DNA of 42,085 nt from a virus. A program made the position numbers and the translations under genes. Of this stretch, positions 14,747 to 21,926 are shown piece after piece (position 1 is the first letter of the stretch; each line of letters starts with the position of its first letter). The stretch spans positions 1 through 42,085 of the IMG/VR virus record IMGVR_UViG_3300034523_000024; one strand, given 5' to 3'. Under the pieces are notes generated by a model that saw nothing but the letters and a program-made list of their open reading frames with translations, was not told the origin of the DNA and did no database searches.

Positions 14747-15163
14747 TCAGATGTCCATAGTGATGGCGCCGTTGGTCACGAAGCTGACCGTGATCACTTC
14801 GATTTCGCCAACGGTGGCAGAGTATTCGGCAGAGGTTACGACACCATCAAAGCTAATTTTCTTGGTGCCGCTTGTATCAAGGTACAGCTCAAACAACGCA
14901 GCACCGGCATCATTGGCGGTGTTGACGTATTCGATGAACACATTAGTTTCATCGGCGCTGCTGGCGGTGTACATCAGCTCGCAGGTGCCAGAGCCGCTGA
15001 TCAAGCCGCCGACATTACCACGGTAGGTATCACCCAGTGCGGTGGTATCGAGTGATTCCTTCTCAACAGTCAACGACCACGCACGAGTGCTGGCGATTGT
15101 TGCTGCAGTGGAACCAGCATCATCAAACTTGACGCTGCCTTGCTGCCCTCGGTAAAAAGCCAT
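14747..15163 (-). CDS. Tail tube protein, copy 1
   Basis: This 138-residue protein has the same start (MAFYRGQQG), the same SLDTTALGDTYRGNVGG and ISGSGTCELMYT blocks and the same TSAEYSATVGEIE end as the following gene. The middle (residues 65-105) differs most. Two bases separate the two genes, which fits an old tandem duplication followed by divergence. It follows the tail terminator as lambda V follows U. Confidence 0.88.
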   Translation of the reverse strand: MAFYRGQQGSVKFDDAGSTAATIASTRAWSLTVEKESLDTTALGDTYRGNVGGLISGSGTCELMYTASSADETNVFIEYVNTANDAGAALFELYLDTSGTKKISFDGVVTSAEYSATVGEIEVITVSFVTNGAITMDI

Positions 15164-15165
15164 GG

Positions 15166-15591
15166 CTAGAGATCCTCGAAGGTTTCAAAGGTCATTCTGA
15201 CCTGAGTTTGGAAGTAACCCTCAGGAGCTGGCGCAGCCACCACCTCTGGGCCAGTAGGCGGGTCAAAATGAACACCGCTGATTACTACCCTATTGTAAAG
15301 GTCACGGATGCGTTTGCCGATCGTGTAATTAGCGCCAGGCCCTGCGCCTTTAGCGGTGAAGATGTTAACCAACACCAAACCGATCACGCTGTTGCTGCTG
15401 CCGGTAGTGCCGCCCATCGTGAGGTAGTTGTTATTGCCGAAGCTGACCAAGCACTGCACCCATGAGCTGTTTGGTGTTGGCGTGTACGGCATGTTATGGA
15501 ACACGACCGGGATGGCAGGTGACAATGCCAGCTCTGTTGCAAGCCTGCCTTCGATCGTGGCTCGTACAGTATTGAGATTCAGCGCAGCCAT
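15166..15591 (-). CDS. Tail terminator protein (gpU-like / DUF4128)
   Basis: This 141-residue protein has a short N-terminal helix (LNTVRATIEGRLATEL), a central beta sheet (SSWVQCLVSFGNN) and a C-terminal YFQTQVRMTFETFED strand. That is the pattern of the DUF4128 tail terminator-like family. Position between the gp10/Z-like protein and the tail tube gene matches lambda U, which caps the finished tube. Its start overlaps the previous stop by one base. Confidence 0.82.
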   Translation of the reverse strand: MAALNLNTVRATIEGRLATELALSPAIPVVFHNMPYTPTPNSSWVQCLVSFGNNNYLTMGGTTGSSNSVIGLVLVNIFTAKGAGPGANYTIGKRIRDLYNRVVISGVHFDPPTGPEVVAAPAPEGYFQTQVRMTFETFEDL

Positions 15592-16031
15592 CAGTCTTCC
15601 CTCCCGAGCTGATCAGCACGTTGCCGCGCCCAGTTGGTCATTTCACGAGCGATCACATCCGGATAGCCCTTTTCGATTTGATTGTTCTTTGACCGCCAGC
15701 GGCCACCCCATGACTCTGGCAAGTTGGTGCCATAGATCACCGGCTCGGTGTATGGCAAGTTGTTGTGGATGTGGTAAACGTTACCGGCGCGTTCCACTTG
15801 GTAGTCAAGCCTGCGCGGTGGTTGGATTGCAGGCACGCTGCTTTGCGGTCCTGGATCGTAGCCAGGTGTGCCCTGCTCGCTGATTGACCATGCCAACCGC
15901 AGCCTGCCGGTATCAACCGGGCTGCCTTGCTTCAGCAGCACATCAGTTTGAAATACCACCTCACGCAGCAGGCGTTCGTATTTCTGCTCTGCGTATTGCC
16001 CAAACTGCGATAGCTCAATGCGGCGTGCCAT
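15591..16031 (-). CDS. HK97 gp10 / lambda Z-like neck or tail completion protein
   Basis: This 146-residue protein starts at the ATG at 16029-16031 (MARRIELSQFGQYAE). The TTG two codons earlier lies within the previous stop region and is less likely. Recognisable parts are a helical N-terminus, the SPVDTGRLRLAWSIS motif common to gp10-like minor tail proteins, and HNNLPYTEPVIYGTN. It probably acts in head-tail or tail-end completion. It sits between the connector and the tail terminator. Confidence 0.82.
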   Translation of the reverse strand: MARRIELSQFGQYAEQKYERLLREVVFQTDVLLKQGSPVDTGRLRLAWSISEQGTPGYDPGPQSSVPAIQPPRRLDYQVERAGNVYHIHNNLPYTEPVIYGTNLPESWGGRWRSKNNQIEKGYPDVIAREMTNWARQRADQLGRED

Positions 16032-16033
16032 GA

Positions 16034-16390
16034 TCAAGCCCTCAAGATCAACGCGTAAGTGATTGCGGTGTTGTCCTGCTCAATGGTTTCTACGCTGATT
16101 ACCTGATGGCTGATGCCGCTGATCACCACACGATCTGCAGTCGTTGGTGCATTGGTCGCATCCGCCGCCGCGATCGTTAGCTTCTTGTCGCCAGCTTGCA
16201 CTAGCTCGTTCACCTCGCGTAGGTTCACGTTCTCCAGTACACCAGGCACGATCGTGTCGGCTGTGGTTTCAACGATTGCGCCAGTGCTGGTGTTGTAGCT
16301 GCCGGGTGTTACGCGGCGGATGGTGACCGTACCGCCAAACTTAGCCATCAGCTTGCTGGCTACCTTACGCAGCGGATTTGCAAGCGTCAT
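16034..16390 (-). CDS. Head-tail connector / stopper protein
   Basis: This 118-residue protein is helical at the start (ANPLRKVASKLMAKFGG). A beta barrel follows: TVTIRRVTPGSYN, TIVPGVLENVN, then RVVISGISHQVISVETIEQ. This resembles the head closure (stopper) proteins that plug the portal after packaging. The ATG overlaps the preceding stop. The position between the small connector proteins and the gp10-like gene fits. Confidence 0.75.
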   Translation of the reverse strand: MTLANPLRKVASKLMAKFGGTVTIRRVTPGSYNTSTGAIVETTADTIVPGVLENVNLREVNELVQAGDKKLTIAAADATNAPTTADRVVISGISHQVISVETIEQDNTAITYALILRA

Positions 16391-16599
16391 GCGGCACCTT
16401 CCAGCTTGATCTTGTCGTTGTCTTCATACAGCAGTAGATCGTTGTCTTCTGCTGCCATGAACTCAAGCGTTACCGTATCAATGACCGGTGCTAGGCGGAA
16501 CTGCCCATCAAGCCCAATCATCAAGCGGTTGTTGCCCCAAAGCTGCAGCAGATCGACGCCCTGCAGGATGGTGCCTTTAGCAACGTCGATCCGTGTCAT
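16387..16599 (-). CDS. Small hypothetical protein in connector module
   Basis: This 70-residue protein reads MTRIDVAKGTILQGVDLLQLWG, then a VTLEFMAAEDNDLLLYEDND acidic end. It overlaps the stopper gene by four bases (ATGA), which indicates coupled translation. I do not recognise the family. Its place in the head-tail junction block suggests a virion or assembly role, but nothing in the sequence proves this. Confidence 0.6.
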   Translation of the reverse strand: MTRIDVAKGTILQGVDLLQLWGNNRLMIGLDGQFRLAPVIDTVTLEFMAAEDNDLLLYEDNDKIKLEGAA

Positions 16600-16602
16600 G
16601 AC

Positions 16603-16809
16603 TCAGCTCTTGGTAACGGTCAGCAGGTTGTCGTTGGCGTCGTAGGTCATGGTGAGCGTCGCCACCAGCTTGCCGCCTGATCCGCCGCGGTAGTACTCAA
16701 CAGTAGTCAGGTTGCCGCTGCCGTCGTAGGTGTTGCTGATGTAGTCATGCAGCGGGATCTCAAGACCTTCGCGCGGTACTGCGTCGCCACCACCAAGGAA
16801 GATGCTCAT
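16603..16809 (-). CDS. Small beta-rich hypothetical protein
   Basis: This 68-residue protein contains two YD-repeat-like turns (TYDGSGNLTTVEYY and TYDANDNLLTVTKS), so it probably folds as a small beta hairpin stack. Its ATG overlaps the stop of the connector gene upstream. I recall similar short proteins near head-tail junction genes of phages, without known function. Confidence 0.62.
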   Translation of the reverse strand: MSIFLGGGDAVPREGLEIPLHDYISNTYDGSGNLTTVEYYRGGSGGKLVATLTMTYDANDNLLTVTKS

Positions 16810-17369
16810 GACCGTCGGATTGCAATGTTGCCTGGTCCACTGATTCTAAGCCCGGTTAGGTATCGCTCCATCAACGGCGGCACCTTGTCAACACCAGACT
16901 GCGGGCTGTTTTGGTTGACGCTAACGCTGATCGGTCCGATCGTGATGCTGTTGTAATCCTCAAGCCCGTTCAGTCCTAGCCCGTCCTTGTTGTTGTTGAG
17001 GTACACCGCAAGCACAGCTTGCGCTTGCTTGATCTGCGTTGGGATCTCAGTGTCGGTGTAGTAGTCGGTTGTGATCCGAAACGGGAAGCCAACCGCATAG
17101 GTATTGATGTAGGTATCAGGCTTGCGCACACCAGTACGCGGCCACTGCAATGCCTGCGTATCAGTTGCGCGTGCACCTAGGTAGCGTTCGCGGTCCAACC
17201 GTTGCGTTGCGGTATAGAGCGCACGGTTCTTTTGATCGGTGGTTGCTGATGCCCATGCGGTAACATCATCATCCTCAACCAAACCATCAATGATCGCCTG
17301 CGCATCCGCCAGCGTCAGATAGCTGTTGGCGTTTGCGCCGCCCACTGTGGCGTCGATTGTTATTGCCAT
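16806..17369 (-). CDS. Head-tail connector (adaptor / DnaT-like family)
   Basis: This 187-residue protein begins ITIDATVGGANANSYLTLADA, the start of a family annotated as DnaT-like or head-tail adaptor. Helices with RALYTATQRLDRERYLG and IPTQIKQAQAVLAVYL follow. In tailed phages this family sits right after the capsid and fills the adaptor role below the portal. The name DnaT-like reflects fold similarity; I see no evidence for a replication role. Confidence 0.75.
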   Translation of the reverse strand: MAITIDATVGGANANSYLTLADAQAIIDGLVEDDDVTAWASATTDQKNRALYTATQRLDRERYLGARATDTQALQWPRTGVRKPDTYINTYAVGFPFRITTDYYTDTEIPTQIKQAQAVLAVYLNNNKDGLGLNGLEDYNSITIGPISVSVNQNSPQSGVDKVPPLMERYLTGLRISGPGNIAIRRS

Positions 17370-17475
17370 CGGTTTGTACCTCTGGTGTCAGTGTAGGCTC
17401 TGCCATAGAAATAGAGGCTGCCTCCGTAGAAGCAGCCTCCCGTTCACGCAGTCGCCGAAAGGCGTACATGCCCAT
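17287..17475 (-). CDS. Possible small protein overlapping the adaptor gene
   Basis: A 62-residue frame begins at the ATG at 17473-17475, whose last base is shared with the stop of the decoration protein gene (TGATG). The first part reads MGMYAFRRLREREAAS. The last 27 or so codons overlap the start of the adaptor gene in another frame. The coupled start favours a real product, perhaps shorter than shown; the basic, low-complexity end argues for caution. Confidence 0.4.
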   Translation of the reverse strand: MGMYAFRRLREREAASTEAASISMAEPTLTPEVQTDGNNNRRHSGRRKRQQLSDAGGCAGDH

Positions 17476-17876
17476 CAGGCACGCTTCAGCAGCACGGTGA
17501 CGATCACACCAGCCAGGTTGGTGGTGGTACCGGTCACATCAAGGCTGAGGCGGTTGCCAGCCTCAAGGGTGAGGTTGGCGGTGGTGTCAGTCAACGCAGG
17601 GGCTTGCTCGGTGAGAGCAGTGCCTTTCAGGTTGATCTTGGTGCTACCGAGCAGGTCATCACCAGCAGTAGCGGCTTCAGTGCCTTGGCAACGACGAATG
17701 GTGCCGGTAACAGCACCTGCGTCATCGCCAGCTACGGCGTGCACTTCGCGGATACCCACGACGGTGCACTTAACCGGAGCAGTCCAGAACTGCACATCAG
17801 CAATGGACGATGCACCGTAATAGGTAGCAGTCAGATACTGCTCGGTGCTCAGTTCAAACTGGGAAGGTTGCGCCAT
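17475..17876 (-). CDS. Putative capsid decoration protein
   Basis: This 133-residue protein is beta-rich with VKCTVVGIREVHAVAGDD, TGTIRRCQGTE and a C-terminal RLSLDVTGTTTNLAGV stretch. It directly follows the major capsid gene by 11 bases, the usual place for decoration or capsid-stabilising proteins such as lambda D. No membrane or catalytic motif is seen. The call depends more on position and fold impression than on a definite signature. Confidence 0.6.
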   Translation of the reverse strand: MAQPSQFELSTEQYLTATYYGASSIADVQFWTAPVKCTVVGIREVHAVAGDDAGAVTGTIRRCQGTEAATAGDDLLGSTKINLKGTALTEQAPALTDTTANLTLEAGNRLSLDVTGTTTNLAGVIVTVLLKRA

Positions 17877-17887
17877 GGTTAGTTACC

Positions 17888-18910
17888 TCAGTAGTTAGAA
17901 GTGACAGTGGCACGCACGATACCAATGTTCTTGGTTTCAAACACCTTCGTCCAGTTGCCAACAGTGGCAAGCTGCGCTTGGGTTGGGTTGGTGGTGGTCA
18001 CCGCCCAACGTGCACCGACCGGGTGGTAGGTGTAGTGCAGGTCGATCGACATGGCATCGCTCTTGGCGAGGATGTCACGGTCGGTTTCAGTGCGCATCGC
18101 CATCTGTTCACCGCTGGCAATAGCGCCTTGGGTGAAGAAGTAGATGGGATAGTCGGTGCTGGTAGGTGCGACATCATCACTGACGATCACACGCAGACCC
18201 ATGTAGGTCGGCACTGTGGGGTTTCCATAGGCTGCAGCGATGCTGCCGCCAAAGGCATCAGGCATTGCGGTATCAGCAGTAGCGCGAGCGTCGCTAGCCG
18301 ACACGTAATCAATCGCTTTGCGTTCTACCAGGTCGAAATACACATCGCTGTGCATTGCAACGGCAGTCAGCTTGTCGCCTTGATCACCCAGCTTGGCGCG
18401 TGCCTTGCTGACGGTACGAGGGGACAGGATGGCGCGGGTGTCGCCAGCCTCGGAATCAACCGCAAGCGGGAAGAATGCCGAGTTGGAATCGTTGGCAGTC
18501 AGGCTGCCGAACACGCCTTCAAGGCACTTCAGCAGATCCTTCTGGCGTTGGTTGGCCACATAGTCGGCCACCTTGCTAGCGATAGCAGCCATCGGGTCAG
18601 CGCCGGATGCCATAGCAGCGAGATCACGCACTTCAAATGCGCGACCGCGGTGCAGGATCACACCGGTTTGCTTGGCGGCTTCGATCTTGCCAGGGGTCAG
18701 GCTGGTGCTATCGGTCAGCACCTCGAAGTCACCAGAGAGGTTTGCCTTGAAAAATGGCACATTAATGAAGTCGCCACCCTCTGACGCATTCAGCTCCGCC
18801 ATGGGCTGCACCACACCGCTAGCCAGGAAGGCATCGCGCTGGGTGGTGGCCTCAATGACGTAAGGCGTAAATACTTCAGGGATGATGATGTCAGAGCGAA
18901 GAGTCGCCAT
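17888..18910 (-). CDS. Major capsid protein (HK97 fold, Gp13-like)
   Basis: This 340-residue protein starts with RSDIIIPEVFTPYVIEATTQ, a signature of the Gp13-like capsid family. It continues with FINVPFFKANLSGDFEVL, the RGRAFEVRDLAA region, and a C-terminal HYTYHPVGARWAVTTTNPTQAQL block. It follows the scaffold gene and precedes decoration and connector genes. It should form the icosahedral shell. The length is normal for the family, with no sign of a fused protease. Confidence 0.92.
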   Translation of the reverse strand: MATLRSDIIIPEVFTPYVIEATTQRDAFLASGVVQPMAELNASEGGDFINVPFFKANLSGDFEVLTDSTSLTPGKIEAAKQTGVILHRGRAFEVRDLAAMASGADPMAAIASKVADYVANQRQKDLLKCLEGVFGSLTANDSNSAFFPLAVDSEAGDTRAILSPRTVSKARAKLGDQGDKLTAVAMHSDVYFDLVERKAIDYVSASDARATADTAMPDAFGGSIAAAYGNPTVPTYMGLRVIVSDDVAPTSTDYPIYFFTQGAIASGEQMAMRTETDRDILAKSDAMSIDLHYTYHPVGARWAVTTTNPTQAQLATVGNWTKVFETKNIGIVRATVTSNY

Positions 18911-18941
18911 GATGGATCACCAGGAATGGATTACAGATGTG

Positions 18942-18972
18942 GGCGCAGCCCTAGGCTCAATGCGGCGCAGCC
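18942..18972. repeat. Short direct repeat in scaffold-capsid gap
   Basis: GGCGCAGCC occurs at 18942-18950 and again at 18964-18972, in the 84-base gap between the scaffold stop and the major capsid start. No clear terminator or promoter is visible in this gap. The repeat could be a regulator or RNA structure element that raises capsid expression. Confidence 0.35.
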
Positions 18973-18994
18973 ATCACGAGCAGACACGTAAATA

Positions 18995-19669
18995 CTAACG
19001 GTTTGCGTTGGCTTTCATCCGCTCGTATAGATCACGATCGGTTTTGTACAGCCGTGCCTGTTCGGTGAGGTTAAAAGTATCGCGGTTGAATGGATTGGTC
19101 ATGCCGGCTGGCACGCTGCTGCTGGCACCACCAGTCGGTGCACCACTGCCTTGCGGCTTGGGTTGCTTCTGCATCCATGCCGGTAGCGTCTTCGCCCATT
19201 CCTGCACGGGCGTGCGCTGGTAGCCATCCACCACCACGACGGTGCCATCAGCTTCACGTTCGATTGATTCAGGCTTGAGCTTCGTCTTAAGCACCATGTC
19301 TGGGTCGTGGACGATCTCAGCCAATGCCGTCACTGCTGGTGTGACAAGCTCCAGCTCGCGGACGCGTGATTCAAGTTCTGTGATGCGCTGGTCCTTCTGC
19401 GCCGTCGCCTCACGGAACTGCTGCTCCAAAGCCTGCCTGGCTTCGGTGTACTTGCCTTGTGATTCAAGCTGCTGCTGTTCGTAGTTGCGCTTGAACTCAA
19501 GTAGCTCTTCAACATTGACACCATCCGGCGCCTTGGACTTCTTCGCTGCTCGCAGTTCAGCGATCAGCTCTTGATTCTTGCGTTCAAGTGCCTCAACACT
19601 GCGCTGCAGTGCTTCGGTATTGCCGCCCTCAGTAGTCGCAGACTCTGGGGCTTGTTGCTCTTCAGACAT
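18995..19669 (-). CDS. Capsid scaffolding protein
   Basis: This 224-residue protein has a long coiled coil at about 15-110 (ALQRSVEALERKNQELIAEL, then QALEQQFREATAQKDQ). A linker with proline and glycine follows, then a short C-terminal basic helix (TEQARLYKTDRDLYERMKA) of the kind that binds the capsid protein. Composition, length and position right before the major capsid gene fit a scaffold. No protease motif is seen in this gene or near it, so the scaffold may be expelled whole. Confidence 0.85.
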   Translation of the reverse strand: MSEEQQAPESATTEGGNTEALQRSVEALERKNQELIAELRAAKKSKAPDGVNVEELLEFKRNYEQQQLESQGKYTEARQALEQQFREATAQKDQRITELESRVRELELVTPAVTALAEIVHDPDMVLKTKLKPESIEREADGTVVVVDGYQRTPVQEWAKTLPAWMQKQPKPQGSGAPTGGASSSVPAGMTNPFNRDTFNLTEQARLYKTDRDLYERMKANANR

Positions 19670-19701
19670 GGATAAGCCGCAGGCTTAAGTGCAATCCAAG
19701 G

Positions 19702-19974
19702 CTACCACTTCTCCTTGTCGGCCCAATAAGCCGCAGACATTTTGCCTTTGGCTATGTTTTTCGCATGGCGTGCTTTGAACGATTCGCGGCGTGCCTTTGC
19801 TGCTTTTGACTCATCGGGCTTGGATGGGCTGCCGCTTACGCCTTGCTGGCCGAAACGAATCAGCTTCACTTTGTCACCTTCCTTGGCGAGCACCGCATGG
19901 GATTTGTTCGGATGCTTTGGCGTCCGCTTGGGTTTGTTGTAACCCTCAAATTGCTCGCCGCGGTATGTGATCAC
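19702..19974 (-). CDS. Small basic conserved phage protein
   Basis: This 90-residue protein has a GTG start (19972-19974) that overlaps the stop of the previous tiny gene (GTGA). It contains TPKHPNKSHAV, VKLIRFGQQGVSGSP and SFKARHAKNIAKGKMSAAYW, a pattern I know from many marine phages in the head gene block. The role is unknown. Its strong positive charge would suit nucleic acid binding or packaging with DNA. Confidence 0.75.
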   Translation of the reverse strand: MITYRGEQFEGYNKPKRTPKHPNKSHAVLAKEGDKVKLIRFGQQGVSGSPSKPDESKAAKARRESFKARHAKNIAKGKMSAAYWADKEKW

Positions 19975-20120
19975 TTCTTCTTCGCCGTCTTAGCAGCAGC
20001 CTTGAATGCAGCAGCAGTTGGCCTGCCGGCTTCACCTTTGCGTGCCATGCGCTCTTTAGCACCTGCCTTGATGCGCTTGCGCTTGGCGTTGATGTTGGCG
20101 TAGAGACCAGGCTTAGCCAT
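19971..20120 (-). CDS. Tiny basic protein, 49 residues
   Basis: This frame runs from ATG (20118-20120) to TGA (19971-19973). It reads KPGLYANINAKRKRIKAG, then GRPTAAAFKAAAKTAKKK. A very similar GLYANI-AKRKRI core is known to me from many phage head modules. One-base and four-base overlaps with the genes on both sides show tight coupling. The high lysine content suggests a DNA-binding or capsid-internal role (inference). Confidence 0.75.
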   Translation of the reverse strand: MAKPGLYANINAKRKRIKAGAKERMARKGEAGRPTAAAFKAAAKTAKKK

Positions 20121-20260
20121 TACTTAGCCCTCTTCTTGCGTGACTTGCCGGCTTTTGCGAGCGCGATTGCTACGGCTTGCTTTTGTGGTTTGCCCTTTTT
20201 CATCTCGCTTTTGATGTTGGCTGATATCACAGCCTGCGATTTGCCCCGCTTCAGTGGCAT
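20120..20260 (-). CDS. Tiny basic protein with KGKPQKQAVAIAL motif, 46 residues
   Basis: This frame runs from ATG (20258-20260) to TAA (20120-20122). It reads MPLKRGKSQAVISANIKSEM, then KKGKPQKQAVAIALAKAGKS. This is a well-known short phage protein type with a conserved KG-PQKQAVAIAL core. It overlaps the 3' part of the 20124-20432 frame in another reading frame. The stop shares one base with the next ATG (TAATG). The motif match makes this frame certain to be coding; its function is unknown. Confidence 0.8.
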   Translation of the reverse strand: MPLKRGKSQAVISANIKSEMKKGKPQKQAVAIALAKAGKSRKKRAK

Positions 20261-20432
20261 AACGCCAGTCCTCAACTACAGGCAGTTTACTGAGGCTAGC
20301 TGTTGCCCAATAGTGGCTGCCATCTTCGCGTTGGCACAAAACTGCTGGCATCCACGCCTCGCCAATCAGCACCTCAACCGGATCGCTGATCAACAGGCCA
20401 TTGCGTTGATGCAGTGTGTTAGGCAGCTCCAT
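20124..20432 (-). CDS. Hypothetical protein overlapping the KGKPQKQ gene
   Basis: This 102-residue frame starts inside the end of the Mu F-like gene. Residues 1-67 look like a folded protein (VEVLIGEAWMPAVLCQREDG, then HYWATASLSKLPVVEDWRYA). The last 35 residues come from DNA that also encodes the conserved KGKPQKQ protein in another frame, so they are probably poorly constrained. The frame is probably real, but its true end in relatives may be earlier. Confidence 0.55.
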   Translation of the reverse strand: MELPNTLHQRNGLLISDPVEVLIGEAWMPAVLCQREDGSHYWATASLSKLPVVEDWRYATEAGQIAGCDISQHQKRDEKGQTTKASRSNRARKSRQVTQEEG

Positions 20433-21609
20433 ATCGCGCTTGTAGCTGTTCCAAGGTTAGCTCTGAGCCATCATCACGCACGAGCTTTGCTATTGCATCC
20501 TTGGCGCCATGCTTCTCTGATAACTTTCGGAAGTACTTAGCCTTCTCTGCGCCTAACGCCTTGGCTTGTGTTGCTAGGTCTTGCTTGATCAACCATTCGC
20601 CGTAGGTGGTGTTACCTGGCACCATGCCGCCTGCTGCTGCACGCTTACCTACTGGCAGCGGCGGTGCATTTGGTGGTAAGTCAAGGACTGGCACTGTGGT
20701 GCTGCGGCACTGGAAATGCTGCGGCGGTATTGGTCCTTTGCCGTATTCAAACTCTCGACCATCCAATGCACGGCAAATGCTGCTGGTGCGGGTATCCAGT
20801 GTTGCCAGATACCGATACTTCTTGGTGATGTCTTGGTTTGCTTCATAGACCTGCTGGCTAGCAGCATTGGCAACTTGGTTGATGCTAGTGCGCACCAAGG
20901 CAGACACTTGGTTGTTTGCAACGGCTGTTGCTTGGCCACCTGCCGCTACAAGCTGCTTGACGGTTTTGGCGGTTTCACCAAACTCAAGGTTTCCGATCAG
21001 GCGTTTTGCAATGGCTGGTGTCGGCTCACCGGTCAGCAGGCCTTGCCGCACCACCTGCGAAAACCGCTCAGCTTGATCCACTGCAATGCCGCGGAATGCC
21101 TTGGTGACCACTTCGCCATTGGGCAGCGTGATCGTGGCACCACGTGCTGCGGTCAGGCTGAACGTTTGCGGTGCGCCCTGCACTGCAGCAAACAGATCAT
21201 CGCTCAATGCCACCACATTGATCTGCGTTGGATCAGTGGTGACCACCGACTGCGCAAATTGCGGGCTGATCTCAACGGTGTTAACAATGCTGCGCTGACC
21301 GGCTGGCAGTGCAAGCCGTAGCTGCTCGGTGACAAACTCCGATTGCAATTCTGCAATGCCTTGCAGTTCAGTTGCTGTGATCTCAGTGCTGTCGCCTGCC
21401 CATGTAGCAAGGCTGTCCTTGAGTTGCGCCAAGATCGCACGCAGCCTAGCCGCCTTGACCGGTGCTGCTAGCTCATCAATGCTGCGTAGCTGATTGACTG
21501 CATCAATGATGATGTCGTTGTAGGCATTGATCAGCCGTCGTGCAACGCTATTGCTGTAGCGGTTCAGATCAATGGCATTACGAAATAGCGCCTCAGGTAC
21601 GTCGCTCAT
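20419..21609 (-). CDS. Mu gpF-like minor head (head morphogenesis) protein
   Basis: This 396-residue protein is helical for the first 220 residues. The Mu F-like core follows: RTSINQVANAASQQVYEAN, then YRYLATLDTRTSSICRALDG and PPQHFQCRSTTVPV, with the conserved cysteines and histidine. The end is charged and helical. This family sits next to the portal and is probably injected or placed at the portal vertex. It follows the portal and a small gene here, as usual. Confidence 0.9.
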   Translation of the reverse strand: MSDVPEALFRNAIDLNRYSNSVARRLINAYNDIIIDAVNQLRSIDELAAPVKAARLRAILAQLKDSLATWAGDSTEITATELQGIAELQSEFVTEQLRLALPAGQRSIVNTVEISPQFAQSVVTTDPTQINVVALSDDLFAAVQGAPQTFSLTAARGATITLPNGEVVTKAFRGIAVDQAERFSQVVRQGLLTGEPTPAIAKRLIGNLEFGETAKTVKQLVAAGGQATAVANNQVSALVRTSINQVANAASQQVYEANQDITKKYRYLATLDTRTSSICRALDGREFEYGKGPIPPQHFQCRSTTVPVLDLPPNAPPLPVGKRAAAGGMVPGNTTYGEWLIKQDLATQAKALGAEKAKYFRKLSEKHGAKDAIAKLVRDDGSELTLEQLQARYGAA

Positions 21610-21926
21610 TGGTAGATACCAAGATCCTCTGGGCTGTATCCGCTGCGGATGCTGACATTAGCGCCTTGGCGCAATGCACTGCCAACCAATGATTGAAATG
21701 CCTCGAACCCATTATCGCCATCTTCCATCAATGTGACCTGATCGACCTCATGCGCCTTGCCGTCTTTGTACCAAGTAACGCGGACGATGGCAAGGATCTC
21801 AGGCGGCAGCAGTGATACGTGATAATCCAGCTCTTGCTTTCGCGGTCGCTTGGGTTCGATCATGATCATGATGTCAACGAGCCGATCAGTGATCCAATCA
21901 AGCACGCGGTAGATCAAGTCCCGCAT
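21606..21926 (-). CDS. Hypothetical protein between portal and Mu F-like gene
   Basis: This 106-residue protein is taken from the ATG at 21924-21926 (MRDLIYRVLDWITDRLVD), which overlaps the portal end by 29 bases. A later ATG at 21869 would begin just after the portal stop and give 87 residues. It has an amphipathic N-terminal helix, a basic EPKRPRKQELDYHVSLLP stretch and an acidic QVTLMEDGDNGFEAFQSLVG part. I do not recognise the family. Confidence 0.6.
   Translation of the reverse strand: MRDLIYRVLDWITDRLVDIMIMIEPKRPRKQELDYHVSLLPPEILAIVRVTWYKDGKAHEVDQVTLMEDGDNGFEAFQSLVGSALRQGANVSIRSGYSPEDLGIYQ

Noticed and set aside
14313-15026. Long plus-strand open frame of 237 codons across the two tail tube genes
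   Set aside because: It is antisense to two clear paralogous genes and has low-complexity, unlikely protein content.
16806-17369. DnaT-like replication protein
   Set aside because: The similarity is to a family name only. Its position between capsid and connector genes fits a head-tail adaptor.
17287-17475. Programmed frameshift between decoration and adaptor genes
   Set aside because: No slippery run is present. A coupled short gene starting at the TGATG overlap explains the open frame better.
17978-18784. Long open frame of 268 codons on the plus strand inside the major capsid gene
   Set aside because: It is the mirror of a strongly recognised capsid gene. Its protein has no family features and there is no ribosome-binding site.
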